Shown here: positions 1-15,200 of the stretch, one piece after another
Position numbering within the stretch: position 1 is the stretch's first letter
Layout: every line of letters starts with the position of its first letter
DNA from: Owenia fusiformis
Taxonomy: Eukaryota; Annelida; Polychaeta; Sabellida; Oweniidae
Direction: 5' to 3'
DNA: 64,000 nt
Assembly (NCBI GenBank): GCA_903813345.2
Contig: CAIIXF020000001.1
Coordinates: 49,803,885 to 49,867,884, forward strand
Program-made: the position numbers and the translations under genes
Notes under the pieces: model-generated
What the model was told of the DNA's origin: nothing
What the model saw: the letters and a program-made list of their open reading frames with translations, nothing else
Database searches by the model: none

Positions 1-116
1 TTTCATCACCATCATCATTACATTTATTGCTTGTACATGTTATGCATAGCCAACCTGTAATCAAACAGTTTGATGAAATAAAATACTTGTACATATATTT
101 TATGTATTTGTCGCAG

Positions 117-229
117 GTCTGTATGAGATTGGAGTGCACATTGCTGATGTCAGTTACTTTCTAGAAGAGGGGACTGAGTTAGACAATGTGGCTGGTAGGA
201 GAGCCACCAGTGTGTATCTCGTACAAAAG
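117..229 (+). CDS. DIS3L2: DIS3L2 exon (RNB domain, [10 protein letters not shown] segment)
   Basis: The acceptor is TCGCAG|GT and the donor AAAAG|GTGGGC. The exon starts two bases into a glycine codon and ends in phase 0. It encodes [20 protein letters not shown] and on to SVYLVQK. The [11 protein letters not shown] block is one of the best conserved stretches of RNB exonucleases. Confidence 0.92.
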
Positions 230-3200
230 GTGGGCACCTGAAGAAATTCATAAAATCTGCAGCATTTTCCACCAGCATGATTCAGTACCTGTTCATATTT
301 GCTTTTTTACTATATTATTGAAACTCAGTTTATTTAAATTTAGATATTTTTTGTAAAATGATATTTAACCTAGTGTAATGGAGACCTTGATTATCACATT
401 CTCTGTTGTAGGTTATCCCGATGTTGCCAAGGATACTCTGTGAGGAATTGTGTAGTTTAAACCCAGCTGAGGATAGACTGACATTCTCTGTGGTTTGGAA
501 AATGACAGAAGAAGGCGAGGTAATTCTTCAAAACAGTTGCCATTTAATTAACATTTTAATTTAATTTAAGAGAGGGCTGTGTTAATTCATAATAATAACT
601 AGATTTGTGAAATTGAACAAGTTCAATTTAAGACTCCAGATTTATTTGACCTAGATAGATCAGTAAAGAGCTGAGTAAGTAACTGAGTAATTAGCTGAGT
701 AAGTACCTTAGTAGTAGTTGAGTAAGTAGCTGAGTAAGTAACTGAGTAAAAAGCTGAGTAGGTAGCTGAGTAAGTAGCTGAGTAAGTACCTGAGTTAGTA
801 GCTGAGTAAGTTGCTAAGGAAGTAATAACTAATTAAGTAATTGAGTAAGTAGTCAAATAAGTAGCTGAGTAGGTAGAGAGGTAAAGTAGGGTATGCAGGA
901 ATTTTTGAAAGTATATTTGATCAATCTGCATCGTGAATACTGGCAAGTGGAATTTCAAAGTTCAAAATGGCGTAGAATCTAAACCGGGGGTCGGATTGCA
1001 ATTTTAATTTCAGATCCGGATTCCTGAGGAAATTCTACCCCTAATTCATAACTCATACTTTAAAATTGGAGAACTTTTTATTTTGACCTACATTTCGGAC
1101 ACCATATCTCAAAAGTGGGTCAAAAAACTTTTTGACGGCAAAATGTTAACATTATTAGCACACTCTTTGCTACAAGTTTACAAAATTTCGGAGAATATCA
1201 TTGAAGTGTAGTGTCAGAATCGCAAAATAAAAAAAATATGAATTTGACCTAGATTTTGAACTAGGTATTTTGGTGTCCAAACTTTGAAGGACAGTAGCTT
1301 TTGAGGTCCCCTTCTTCTATGGGCTTTCATTATGTTTAGCTGTACTCATTCTATATCTCGTATTTTTATACTTCAAAAAATTATTCGGTCCCATTGATTT
1401 AACATGGGGCACCAAATTTATAAATTTATATAAATTTGACCTAGGCATTTTGGTGTCCAAATTTTGGAGCTAAGTAGCCTTCGAGGTCCCCTTCTTTAAT
1501 AGGCTTTCATTATATTAAGCTGTACTCAGTCTATATCTCGTATTTTACACTTCAAAAAAATCTTTTTTTCCCATTGACATAACATGGGGCAGCAAATTTA
1601 GCGATTTTTGAGCTTTCAAAACACCATAACTTCCGAACAGGAGGTCGAATCAAAATTTGATTTGCAGATTCGGATTCCTGATAAAATTCTACCCCTTATT
1701 CATAACTCATACGTTACATTTGAAGATTTTTTTATTTTGACCTACTTTTGGGACACCATATCTCAAAAGTGGGTCAAAATACTTTTTGACGGCAAAAGGC
1801 TAACACTATTAGCACACTCTTGGCTAAATGTATACACAATTTCGAAGAATATAATTAAAGTGTAGTGTCAGAATCGCAAAAATAAGGAAAAGCTTTGAAT
1901 TTGACCTAGATTTTGACCTAGGCATTTTGTTGTCCAAATTTTCAAAATTAGAAGGTTTTGAGGTCCCCTTTTTTTATGGGCTTCCATTATGTTTAGCTGT
2001 ACTTAGTCTATATCTCGTATTTTACACTTCAAAAAAACATTTTTTCCCATTGACATAACATGGGGCACCAAATTTAGCGATTTTTGAGCTTTCAAAACGC
2101 CATAACTTTCGAACCGGAAGTCGGATCGAAATTTGGTTTGCAGATTTGGATTCCAGAGAAAATTCTATCCTTAATTCATAGCTCATACGTTAAATTTGGA
2201 AACTTTTTATTTTGACCTACTTTTCGGACACGCCATAACTTCCAAACCGGAAGTCGGATCGAAATTTGGTTTGCAGATTCGGATACCTGAGAAAATTCTA
2301 TACTTAATTCATAACTCAAACGTCAAATTTTGAGAATTTTTTATTTTGACCTACTTTTCGGACACCATATCTCAAAAATGGGGCAAAATACTTTCTGACG
2401 GCAAAAGGCTAACACTATTAGCAGACTCTTAGCTACATGTATACAAAATTTCGAAGAATATAATTAATCTGTTGTGTCAGAATCGCAAAAATAAGGAAAA
2501 ACTTTGAATTTGACCTAGATTTTGACCTAGGCATTTTGATGTCCAAATTTTGAAGCTAGATGGCTTATGAGGTCCCCTTCTTTTAAAAGCTTTCATTATA
2601 TTTAGCTGAACTCAGTCTATATTTCGTATTTTTCACTTCAAAAAATCTTTTTTCCCATTGACTTAACATGGGCACCAAATTTAGCGATTTTTGAGCTTTC
2701 AAAACGCCATAACTTCCGAACGGGAAGTCGGATTAAAATTTGGTTTGCAGATTCAGATTCCTGAGAAAATTTTACCCTTATTTCATAGCTCATATGTTAA
2801 ATTTGGAGAATTTTTTGGTTATGACCTACTTTCAAGACGCCATATCTCAAAATCGCTAAGAGTAATCAAAAAACGGATGGCACACTCTCGATTTGTTTTT
2901 TTCTAAGCTACATGTAGAAACTAAGATGAAGTAGTTACGACAAACAACAACGAAGATAATTGACAGAATGTTGATTTGACCTTGATTTGACCTAGTTCTT
3001 GACCCTTGACCTAGATAAAAATTTGACCTAATTTCCCATCATCCCAGGAACTGCCCCTAGTTGATCATGTAAGCAGCTTAAAGTAAATTCTTTTAGTTGG
3101 TGAGAAATCTGGGAAGGAGGAAGATTCTGAAAGAATAATAATAATAATAATAATAATAATAAAGAAAACTGACGAAAGCAATAGACTCCAGATTTTCATC

Positions 3201-6200
3201 TGGAGTCTAATTATAATATTATAAAGACTCGGACTCTACCTAAGTTGTATTCTGTATATTGTAGATTCTGGATGAATGGTTTGGACGCTCAGTAATCTGC
3301 TCTTGTGTAAAGATGGCATATGATCATGCCCAGGTAATTAAGTTACACTATTCACTTTTAGGCAGTTTCATTTGTAGTCATGTTTCATGTACTTGTTTTA
3401 TCATTTTATATCTGTAAATTGAAGATGATGTTCAAAAATATTATATGTCATAGGCGTAGCCAGGGAATATGAGAGGTGTGAACGCATCCCCCCAATAACT
3501 TATAAAAATACATCCATTAGATAGAAGATGAAAATAGCTTTTAAATGCTTTTTATTTACCCTGCGTGCAGAGTCTAGTTAAACTACACTCTGCCTAGTAG
3601 AGACCATATTACTGTTTAGTAGCCCCGCCCCCACGACGGGTACCGGTGACAGTTTGAGTAATAAATCACTTCTGACCCACGCGCTGACCTTTCTTCCACC
3701 ATTCAGCGAGCTTGAAGAAACACACGCCAAATGCGTTCTAATTAAATATGCTCATGTCATTGGTCAATTCCGGGCTCAACGATGACATCAGAAGGAATGA
3801 CCATATATAGAACGTCGGTCAAATTTGGCCGACGAACACTGATTGGCGCGGTGAGTTCACAGGTTTATTTTAGTTTGAAAGAGTGAAGACGAAGCTCTCT
3901 TTTAAGAAGTGAAGTCAAACGAATGCAAAGGGTACTTTTTCTTTGAAGCTTCAAGCTCAATTGTGAAGGAAGTTGCATCAAATCAAATCTTTTTTGGCTC
4001 GCTTGATTGGTATTTCTGTGTTTGAAATAATTCATGCTTTCATTTATTTTATTCAGGGTTTCATAGAGAATCCTGATAGAGATTGGACAAGGGAAGAACT
4101 GCCTCCAATTCTAGAGAAATTCAAAGTAAAAGAAATCAAAGAAAAGGTTCTCAATCTGGATAAGGTATTAATATTTCTGATAGTTGTTATTTATAAAGAA
4201 ATAAATGCTGATTCTAATCATGCGTATACAATGCGTATTCAATTCTAATCAATGCATATTCAGAATAATGTATTGAATACTAAAATATCCTCTTAAGTAT
4301 CTCAACTTGTAGAAATGGTCGGGTTTTTCATTTTCCATATTATTGGTATGTGAAATTGTATGTAACCTATTTAATATATAATTATGTAATAAATATATTC
4401 AATATTACAAATCTACACTGTATCTATGTACTTAGGCATGAAAAACAATGCATAATCTCCAGCATTCCAAAAGAAGCTGATTTCATTATGGTTACCTCTC
4501 AACAAAATTAACCTCATTATTCCACAGCCGTTGCATTTGAACTTATAAAGTAAAAACGAAATCTCAACGTTGTTGTTTTCCAGATAGCTAAACAGTTACG
4601 TAAACAGAGATTTGACCAAGGTGCCCTGAGGCTGGACCAAGTGAAGCTGAGTTATGCTCTAGACAAAGAGACAGGGATGCCCTGTGGCTACTCTGTATAC
4701 CAACAGAAAGACAGCAACAAGTAAACAAAATTACAGTAACTTAACTTGAAAGGATTAGTCACATTCACATATCAGTTTTATTTCTGTAGCTTTAATGTAA
4801 ATCATTAGATGAATAAATATATTTATTTGGGGTTCTTTAGGATCAGAATTACAGAGACTGTCCATTTAAGCATGGTGTACTTTCGATTTGTATTTTTATT
4901 ATTACTTAGTATTGTACTTACAATATTTGTCTGCTTCAGATTGATAGAGGAGTTCATGTTACTGGCTAACATGGCAGTTGCACATAGAATCTCTAAGATG
5001 TTCCCTGAGAAGGCCCTCTTAAGGAGACATGCAGCACCCCAAGGCAAGATGATGGAGGAATTGGTAAGATCATAACTGCCATCCATAGGTCCAGGCTATA
5101 GTTAATGTTGTGTTGATATTACACAGGACCCATTGTCCCTAGAGTAACATGACTGGTACATGCTGCCTTTTATAAAACTGTAATAAAATAAAAGTGTTTA
5201 TTACAGGCTGATGTGTGTAGTAATATGGGTGTACCTATAGATGCCTCTAGTTCTGCAACACTACATACTTCTCTACTGAAGTATGTTGGACCAGATGTGT
5301 ACTCGCAGGCCAGGAGTCAGATCCTCACAGTATTATGCTCCAAACCCATGCAGGTATATACAGTAGGACTGATAGAACCCAGGAATGGCATTTGTCTGAT
5401 TCACATAGATTCTGTTTATTTGGCAATATTTAATTTTGCGAATTTTTAACCAGAAAGTAGAATTATCACATACACGGAATGAAATTGTATCAGGAATAAT
5501 ATTTTTGCAAAGAATTATCAGAGGGCTAAATTTAGGGGTGAACAAAAACTGAAATGTATTTTTTTTAAATGTGTTATATTTGATATTGTTAAAGCATCAG
5601 GCATAATTACTCAGAAATTAAAGTCCAGTAAAGACATGTGTTGAAAGTTCTAACCAGAGATATATAGTGTTTTATGTCTCTGATCTGACTGAAAACCGAT
5701 TTTGTGTGATAATCTTAATACACCTCCTCCAAAATTTGGCAACGGGAAGTACCCTGTGGACTAATTGTTCACGCCTGTTTATATTTTATGAAATATTTCA
5801 TACTTATTTCGAATAAAGTTCAACAAATCCACTTTTTGATTAAATAACAATTTTAACAAAGTCATTTTCCGACCCTTTGTAATTGAGAAAAAAAGATTAA
5901 AACATTAATGGTCTTTAACATACTATTCAGTGGGAACTTTCATAGGGAAGTGAACAACACATGCTGTATTCAGATGTTCATAATTTTTCTTGTTCATACT
6001 TTAGATGGCTAAATACTTCTGTACCGGTTGTCTTGAGGAAGAGGCCTTATGGAGACATTACGCCCTTAGTGTCCCTCGTTATACTCACTTTACATCACCC
6101 ATACGACGTTACGCTGATGTAATTGTACATAGATTGTTAGCTGCATCCTTAGGTGAGTCAAAGATCATTTTATGGCACCAATGGGCTGTATTGGCACCAT

Positions 6201-9200
6201 CTTAGGATTAATCTGAGCATATTTTCATGTTACCTCATGTATGGCGGCATATTGTTAGAGACACCATTTTTGTGTTTACGCTGATGTAATTGTGCATAGA
6301 TTGTTAGCTGCATCCTTAGGTGAGTCAAAGGTCATTTTATGGCACCAATGGGCTGTATTGGCACCATCTTAGGATTAATCTGAGCATATTTTCATGTTAC
6401 CTCATGTATGGCAGCATATTGTTAGAGACACCATTTTTGTGTTTACGCTGATGTAATTGTGCATAGATTGTTAGCTGCATCCTTAGGTGAGTCAAAGATC
6501 ATTTTATGGCACCAATGGGCTGTATTGGCACCATCTTAGGATTAATCTGAGCATATTTTCATGTTACCTCATGTATGGCGGCATATTGTTAGAGACACCA
6601 TTTTTGTGTTTACGCTGATATAATTGTGCATAGATTGTTAGCTGCATCCTTAGGTGAGTCAAAGATCATTTTATGGCACCAATGGGCTGTATTGGCACCA
6701 TCTTAGGATTAATCTGAGCATATTTTCATGTTATCTCATGTATGGCGGCATATTGTTATAACCAACATTTTGACTGGTGTTTGGCATCCTCAATGTTGAA
6801 GTTAGTGTCAAGTGTCTGTAACAGATTGTCACACTTAAGCATTTGCAACAAGGTAGTGACATCTTGTCATGTTAATGCCTGGTTGTTTCTTGTTAACTTA
6901 TTATTTGTGAGAAACTAATTTGGTGACAAATTATATATATTATTATATTATATATTTTATATTAATTTGGTGACAAACTCTGTGAATATAATATCAAGGA
7001 TCCATAAGCAAAGGGGAATTTATTGTTCAAGTAATGTTCTCTGCCTTTCCATTTTGTTATCTTTGGATTTCATGATTATAGACTACCAGGCAGAGCCTAA
7101 CAAAACTAAGGAAGAGATCCACAAGCAAGCGGATCGATGCAATGACAGGAAAACAGCTAGCAAAAGAGTACAAGAGTTGAGCAGTGATATGTTCTTCGCC
7201 ATCTTTGTCAAGGTAAGGAACAACAAGTTGACTAATTGCCAATGTATTACAGGATATATACAACTCAAAAAACACTTATGTAATATAATAGCAAGAGGTA
7301 ATAGCAATATCAAAACAAACACCCTCCATCTGTCATAGCTAATTCTAGCCAATCACACCACCCTATTTCATATAACTGCATTGCATTATATAACCAACAA
7401 CCCAACCAAGGTCATTTTGTTTAGATTCTAATGAAACTAATGAAACCGATAAGCTGATCAATTTCATAGTTGAGTTAAAATCTATTTGTGACTACTTAGT
7501 TGCATAGTACACTTTTTAATGACAATTTGGGCAGTGATTAGCCAATTTAACAATGTTAAGTCAAGTATATTTCCAATCATTACATGTTACATTCAACTAT
7601 TACAATGTGATGCAAAGCGTATATTGTATATTTTGAAAAATGGCTACCATTTTATTATGTCCCCACCACATAGTGTGGGGCCATATTGTCAGCCTAGGCG
7701 CGTCCGTCCATCTGTCTGTCCGTCTGTCCGTCTGTCTGTCCGTCTGTCCGTACGTCCGGCAGTTTTCTCCAAAACCGCTACAGATATCACCTTCAAATTT
7801 TCAGGGATAACTTATGAGTGCATACAGATGTGGATGAAAAAAAATTAACTCGATACCTACTTCCTGTCGGCCATTTTGAAGTCAAATGCTAAAATCCTTG
7901 TCTGCAAACTTTAAGAAAAACTGCTTCACAGTTGCTTTTAAAACTTTAACATCTTGTTCAACTCACTTCATTCTAGATCTGATTAGGTTTTGGACCCGCT
8001 AGCTCAGTCATGTCAGCCATTTTGAATGTCTTAAGAAAAGTTAGCGCGCGATAATACTTTGTATCATATTGAATGGTGTTTTTGAGTTTTCATACTTTAA
8101 CTATTTAGTAGCTTTATAAATAATTTCAGATGTACTTTGCTGTAAAAGCCTACTTTATTGTTAACAGTAGTTATATGTGATAATTTTGTAAAAAGAAATC
8201 AGCAAAAACTCATAAGGACTTTTTTATTGTCGGCCATTTTGGATTTTTCGGTCCTAAAATCTTGTCTGTGAAGTCTTGTCTGAGCGTTTTCAGGTGAACC
8301 GTTTGGTGGATCAATTTCAAATTTTCAGGGATGATTCTTAGTATAAAAATCTAGATCTCATTAGTTTTTTGGCATTCTGGGTAAATGTCAAGGCAGCCAT
8401 TTTGGATTTTCCGTCCTAAAATCTTGTCTGTAAAGTCTTGTCTACTCGTTTTCAGGTGAACCGTTTCGTAGATCAATTTCAAATTTTCAGGAATGATTCT
8501 TAGTATGAAAATCTAGAACTGATTAGTTTTTTTGCATTCTGGGTAAATGTCAAGGCAGCCATTTTGGATTTTCCGTCTTAAAATCTTGCCTGTAAAGTCT
8601 TGTCTACGCGTTTTTAGGAGAACGGTTTGATAGATCAATTTCAAATTTTCAGGGATGATTCTTTGTATGAAAATCTACATCTGATTACTTTTTTTGCATT
8701 CTGCGTAAATGTTAAGGCAGCCATTTTGGATTTTCTGTCCTAAAATCTTGTCTGTAAAGTCTTGTCTACCCGTTTTCAGGTGAACCGTTTGGTAGATCAA
8801 TTTCATATTTTCAGGGATGATTCTTAGTATGAAAATCTACAAACAGATTAGTTTTTTGACATTCTGGGTAAATGTCAAGGCAGCCATTTTGGATTTTCCA
8901 TCCTGAAATCTTGTCTGTAAAGTCTTGTTTACATGTTTTCTGGTTAAATGTGTGACGGATCAATTTCAAATTTTCAGGGGTGGTTCTTAGTATGAAAATC
9001 TAGAACTGACTAAATTTTTGGCATTCTGGGTAAATTTTAAGGTGGCCACTTTGGATTTTCTGTCCTCAAATTGTGTTGGTAAAGTCTTGTCTACTCATTT
9101 TCAGGATAACCATTTCACGGGATCACCACTTGGTGGGGACATTTTGTACACATTTGTGTTCTTGTTTGTGTTATTTTACATTTTTTGCTATAACCGAAAA

Positions 9201-12200
9201 AGCAATAGAGCTTTTTGTTGTTCATATTTTTTTGTGAATAATGAGAGGCATTTTACATTTTCTTTTGAAAATTGGCTAGTGAATGGCCATTTTGAAAAAT
9301 ATCATTTTTAAATGTGGAGTGGAGCGATTTTGTTGAAATTTTATTTGTGAATACTTTGAAGCATACTGTATAACATGAAATATTGCCGTGGATATAAAGT
9401 TGCCGATTGCCGAATGTAAAACAGAAAAGGCAACATAAAATTCGGAAATATAATGAAGTAATTGAAGATCGATCTTAGTGGGCGATAATATGGTAGTTGT
9501 CTAATGTGTGTCAACTTACTGTAATAGGGTAATTTTCTAACGAGTATCAACTTACTATACTTTAACAAAAATCATAAATAAAATACGATAAAACCGAAGC
9601 TTTATTCCCCAGCATAAAATTACAATAAAAAGTTAATAATGAAAATGTTGCAGTTAAAATGCATGCAGTAAATTCTATACAATATTAAATGGATTGTCAT
9701 GTTAAAAAGTTAAAATGTCAAAAGATCTAATTGTATCCAAGAGCTTTGGAAATCCCAGTATTAAAAGTTTTTATTCCCAAATTAAAAGTTTTTAATCCTG
9801 TTATTAATTGTCCTGAGTCTATCGAATGCGGGTAATCACTCAAATTGTCACTCATAATGTCAGGTTTTCTGAGTCAGTCAAATGAAGGTGATTAAAATTC
9901 AGTTGTACATCAAAATTATATTAGGGGTGTCAGCTTAGCAATATTTAATTTGGCTTTACATTTATGCCGTGGTCACGTGGGATTTGCTACGCTTTAATGT
10001 TGCTGTTCATGTTGCTAGTCATAATTTGGTCTAGTCTGATTTTTATTGTACTGTATTCTAAATACTGAGAACAGTATTAACTCAAATTTAAATTATTAAC
10101 AACATATCTATTTTAGGAAAGATTTTGATTAATCCTCAACAAAATTCAGTTGCTTGTCTACAATGGCTCAATTAAAACCTTTAAATAGCAAGATGTCTAC
10201 AGAAATGAATATTTAAAGCTTTAAGCACATAGATGCTATTAATGATTGTTGGGGGAACATGTATATTGATGTGGTTACTAGTCACTACTTTACTGTTGGC
10301 ATTTAAAGGATTCATAGTACTATACATACATGACAATTGAAAGTCCATGAACAGACATAGTTGTAAACTCTTATCTTGCTACATGTTATACATGACCCTT
10401 TAACATTATGTTATATGATAGGTTATAATGTTGTTGCTAGATGGGCATGCTGATAATTATGGCCTCAGTCTTACATGTGTTACTGTATTTTTTGTTTTTC
10501 AATATCAAATTCAGGACGTGAGAGAGAACAAGACATGTTAGTAGTTTATGAGAGGTCCAAAAAAGCGGTTGGGAGTATTTTCATCTGGATTGGAAACATA
10601 GTCCAAATATGCATTTACAAATTCTTCCCGACTTATCAGTCCATCATTATTTGTATCCATGTAGTCAAACTGCATTCTTGCAAATCTTTTATCAAGGCCC
10701 CACACATTCCAAAATATCATGTAGTTATCAAACGTCATGAAACCAGGGACGTCCTTGCATAGTACCTACAATAAATTAATGTTAAGATAAATCCTTACTT
10801 CTGGTATTCTGAATTTATTCTCCATCACATTGCAAAGGAACAAAATGTGGCAGAAAGTGGACAATATGAGTAATTAATTAGAATTTTACCTGGAAAAATG
10901 TTTTGGAAGAATTCTTCCACTTTTCAATTATTTCTGGGTTATCTTTGTACTTCCAAGTTGTCATCAGTTGTAGTGACATTGAAGATGAATTGGGAAGATC
11001 TTGTGAAGCCCCTAAATCACAGTAATCTTGATAGAGCTTGTATATGCCATCTCTTGCCTCCCCCGTCAAGTTACCTGATAATCAAAGTTAGTAATGGGAT
11101 GACTTGCATGGTTTTCACTTGAAAAGATATAGGAACTAAAGTAGGGCTGTGCCGGAACCGGTTCGGACGGTTCGGAATCGGAACCGGAACTTGGTCTCAC
11201 GGAATCGGAACTTTCGGAACCCCTTTTGGTTCACAAATGAAAATAATTATGTATGAGTGAGTTCGACGGCGATCATGACGATATCGTCGTCCAAGTTTGT
11301 CAGGTTAACACTTACCTTTCCTGTCAAGCAAGTTTGAATGTTTTTACGAAAGAAATAGACTCTAAAATCTGTAAAAAGAGAGAAAATTCGATCTTTTTTC
11401 TACTTGTTTTCACTTCCGGCTGCTCTGACCATAATGCGCATGCGTAATTGAAAAAGTTCGTAAAACAAAACTTGATTTCTGTTGATTTCTCCGCTATTTA
11501 TTTTGTTTATGCGAGTAATACACATGCAAATTGGATGTAGTTTGAAGGAAAACATCACTGGAGGAACAATGGTCACGGATATTAACGATTCAAAGCAAGT
11601 ACTAAGGTAAGGGTCCGATATTGTTCCGAAACCCTTCGGAACATGATATTAAAATTCCGAATTCCGGTATTTTAACAAAAGTCCGCGGTTCGGACCGATT
11701 CCGGTCGAATGGCACGGCCCTAATTACTAAAGGATGAGTCAGGGAATGAATCCGGATATCGACTTAGAAAATATTGAAATCGTAATGTCTGAAAAACCAA
11801 CTCAATCACACATAGTATTAATAGTATTAATATCTTATCCTTCTTATGAGTACTAAAATATCAAATTGCATCACAATTAATGAAGAATACTGACATCTAA
11901 GACAATGCATATCAATATGCCAGAATGCTCTATGTGAAAATTAAAAGTGAAGCAACTTTTTCTGATATTTCTTATAACAAATGGCAGACATCTTGTTTTT
12001 CCCCCATCAAACTGGCGGGAAATTCAACTTTAAAAACCTAAAATATGTTTCAAAAATATGATTTGCTATTCTTCATGGGTCTTTTAAGTTATTTCTTCTT
12101 TGTATGTCATACATGTTTCCAATACACCAGATGCTAGTAGAACTAATTTTGATTGTCCTCATTAAAAATTAAAAATTCTGTCAAAATGGTGTCATATTTG

Positions 12201-15200
12201 GAATCTACATATAAAATAACATCTAGAAATGTGGTTTTGAAAAGAGTTTATCAACTTTGAAAATTTAATTTTCTTTGAAAATGTGACTTCTAGGTCGGGG
12301 AGATTCCCCATAGACCCCATGTTGTAAAATCACTAAAAGGGAAATACCTTTCCTTGTGTTGGGCAGGTAGTATTTTCTTTTAATGGACATATTTTAATTT
12401 TTTGTTTAACTATCAGATACATATGGGTAATATGAAAAGTGAACCACTAAACTAATGATTATTCAAGTTTAATGGAATTTTGTAATACCCTGCCATGTTA
12501 TTTCCCCCGAATCAGCCACCTGGTGGCTAAAGTGGTAACTACCCACTCGCATCTGAGTAATTAAATGGTGTTTTTCTATGAAAATGACTACCGTATTTTT
12601 TATTTTTTGTTATGATACTTAGTTTAACTCTTAGCAGGGGGTTCATAATGCATCAAAACTCATGAAAAAATGCATACACTGTATATTTATCAAATCAAAT
12701 ATAACTAGGACAGTTATAAAAATCATATTTCACGTATAATAATACATTTAAATGACGGCCAAAAGGGCATACATCCTTACCCATCCTTTCTTTATGAACA
12801 TAAAAAAACGAAACTTCACTCTGGGAAATATATAGACCATTGTTGCATGATTTGTTGCAAAAACATTAAATTTTGCATGTTGGTGACGCTCCTTTATTAA
12901 TAAATCTCATTTCTTTGAAGCATATCGGTTCAAAAAGGATTCCTTGAAGACCAAACATATTTTACAAGACCTAACATATTTTACTAGACCTAACATATTT
13001 TACCATACTGAGCACTGTATTCATTTAGCAATTCAGTGGTGCACATTCTCTTGAAAAAATTTATCTTTCAGGTTTTTTGAAATTTTCTAGCTGAAATCAG
13101 CTACTTCCCCCCGCTCATTTTTTCCAATCACAGGACATGATTACAGATTTTATGTTTTGCTTTCGGTATTGTGACAGTTTTATGCTTTTTATTATTTTTA
13201 AATTGAAGGACAATACATAAAATACTAATAAATCAAGACAACCATTGAGTAGTAGGTTTACCTGCTCTCACAAATTCATCTGCATTGTGCATATGATCTT
13301 CACGTCCAACAACGCCATCTTTATCATGATCAAAGCATACATTTGTAGTAAGCATCTTTCTTATCCAAGTCAGGGGCAGCTGCCTGATCTAATGTGGAAA
13401 ATATTTTTACTTTTGTTAGATATAGGAAAGCCATCCATTCATCCGTCCGTCCATTTGTCCAGGCCATAACTCAAATACTGGTTGACGGATTTGATTCAAA
13501 TTTTATAGGCTTATGCCTTATGGGGACCTCTGCACGAGAATTTTCAATATGGACACTTTATTCAAAATGGCTGCCATTTCTCGTAAAAAATGTAATCTTT
13601 GATAACTCAAATACTCAAAGAACTCAAAGAATGTAATTTTTGATAACTCAAATACCGGTTGACAGATTTGGTTGAAATATTATATGTAATGCTGATGCTT
13701 AGAGAGAAAGGAGCTCTGCTCAAGGAGAAATTTTCAAGAAAGCCTCTTAATTTCAAAATGGCTGCTATTTTTTGTAGAAAACCATAATCTTTGATGATCA
13801 AATACCAGCTTTGGTTCAAATTTTATACACTATGATGCCTAGAGATAAAAGAACTCCTCAAGATAGCAGCTGAAATGGCCACCATTTTTTGTAAGAAAAC
13901 ACAATCTTCTATAACTCAAATACCGGTGAACAGATTTGGTTCAAATTTCATATGATTATACCTAGGAACAAGGCAGCTCTGTTCAAGAAGAGATTTTCAA
14001 GATGGCCGCTATTTATCAAAACATGTTTTGTTTGGTGGGATTTGCTACTCCGTGGAGTTGCTGTTTTCTAGCTCTAAATTTTTTTAATTTGCAAAGGTAC
14101 AATATGTATTACATACCATACTGTATTTTAAAAGAGCATGAAGAAACAAAACGGTGTTTTAATAGCCTTGTCCTAAATTGGGTCATTGGGACATATTACC
14201 TTATTATGAACGCCCAAAATTAAAGATCGATGAAAGAATTTGCGAGGTTTGCAATTTAATAGAATATAATGCTTTCATGTAAAAAATACAGTATATATAG
14301 AAAGCAAATGCTCGATAAACTTGAGTCACAAGGCAATCCAATTAAACACCTTTTCAAAATGGAGGACGATTCCCTTTTTTATCGTACCTAATAAAGGTAC
14401 GACCTTATAAAGGTACGATATTGTCGTCAGCTTGACGGGCGGCGTCTCACTTTTCAGCTTGTCTACAGGTTTCCAGCCAAACCATTTGACAGATTCATCT
14501 GAAATTTTCAGGAATGTTTCTACGTATCAAAGTTAAGAACTGATTAGTTTTTGGGCATTCTGGGTAAATTTTAAGGTGGCCATTTTGGATTTTCCGTCCT
14601 AAAATCTTCACTTTCAAGACTTGTCTACAGGTTTCCAGCCAAACCGTTTGACGGATTCATCTGAAATTTTCAGGAATGTTTCTACGTATCAAAGTTAAGA
14701 ACTGATTAGTTTTTGGGCATTCTGGGTAAATTTTAAGGTGGCCATTTTGGATTTTCCGTCCTAAAATCTTCACTTTCAAGACTTGTCTACAGGTTTCCAG
14801 CCAAACCATTTGACAGATTCATCTGAAATTTTCAGGGATGTTTCTACGTATCAAAGTTAAGAACTGATTAGTTTTTTGGCATTCTGGGTAAAATTTCAGG
14901 TGGCCATTTTGGATTTTCCGTCCTAAAATCTTCACTTTCAAGACTTGTCTACAGGTTTCCAGCCAAACCATTTGACGGATTCATTTGAAATTTACAGGGA
15001 TGTTTCTACATATCAAAGTTAACAACTGATTAGTTTTTGGGCATTCTGGGTAAATTTTAAGGTGGCCATTTTGGATTTTCCGTCCTAAAATCTTCACTTT
15101 CAAGACTTGTCTACAGGTTTCCAGCCAAACCATTTAACGGATTCATCTGACATTTTCAGGGATGTTTCTACATAACAAAGTTAACAACTGATTAGTTTTT

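Noticed and set aside
6278-6654. Three extra copies of a DIS3L2 exon as true alternative exons
   Set aside because: Only the last 42 bases of the exon are copied and none has an acceptor. They are reported as duplicated donors instead.
10475-11122. Plus-strand ORFs over the EF-hand exons
   Set aside because: The minus strand has matching splice sites, phases and EF-hand loops. The plus-strand frames are shadows.
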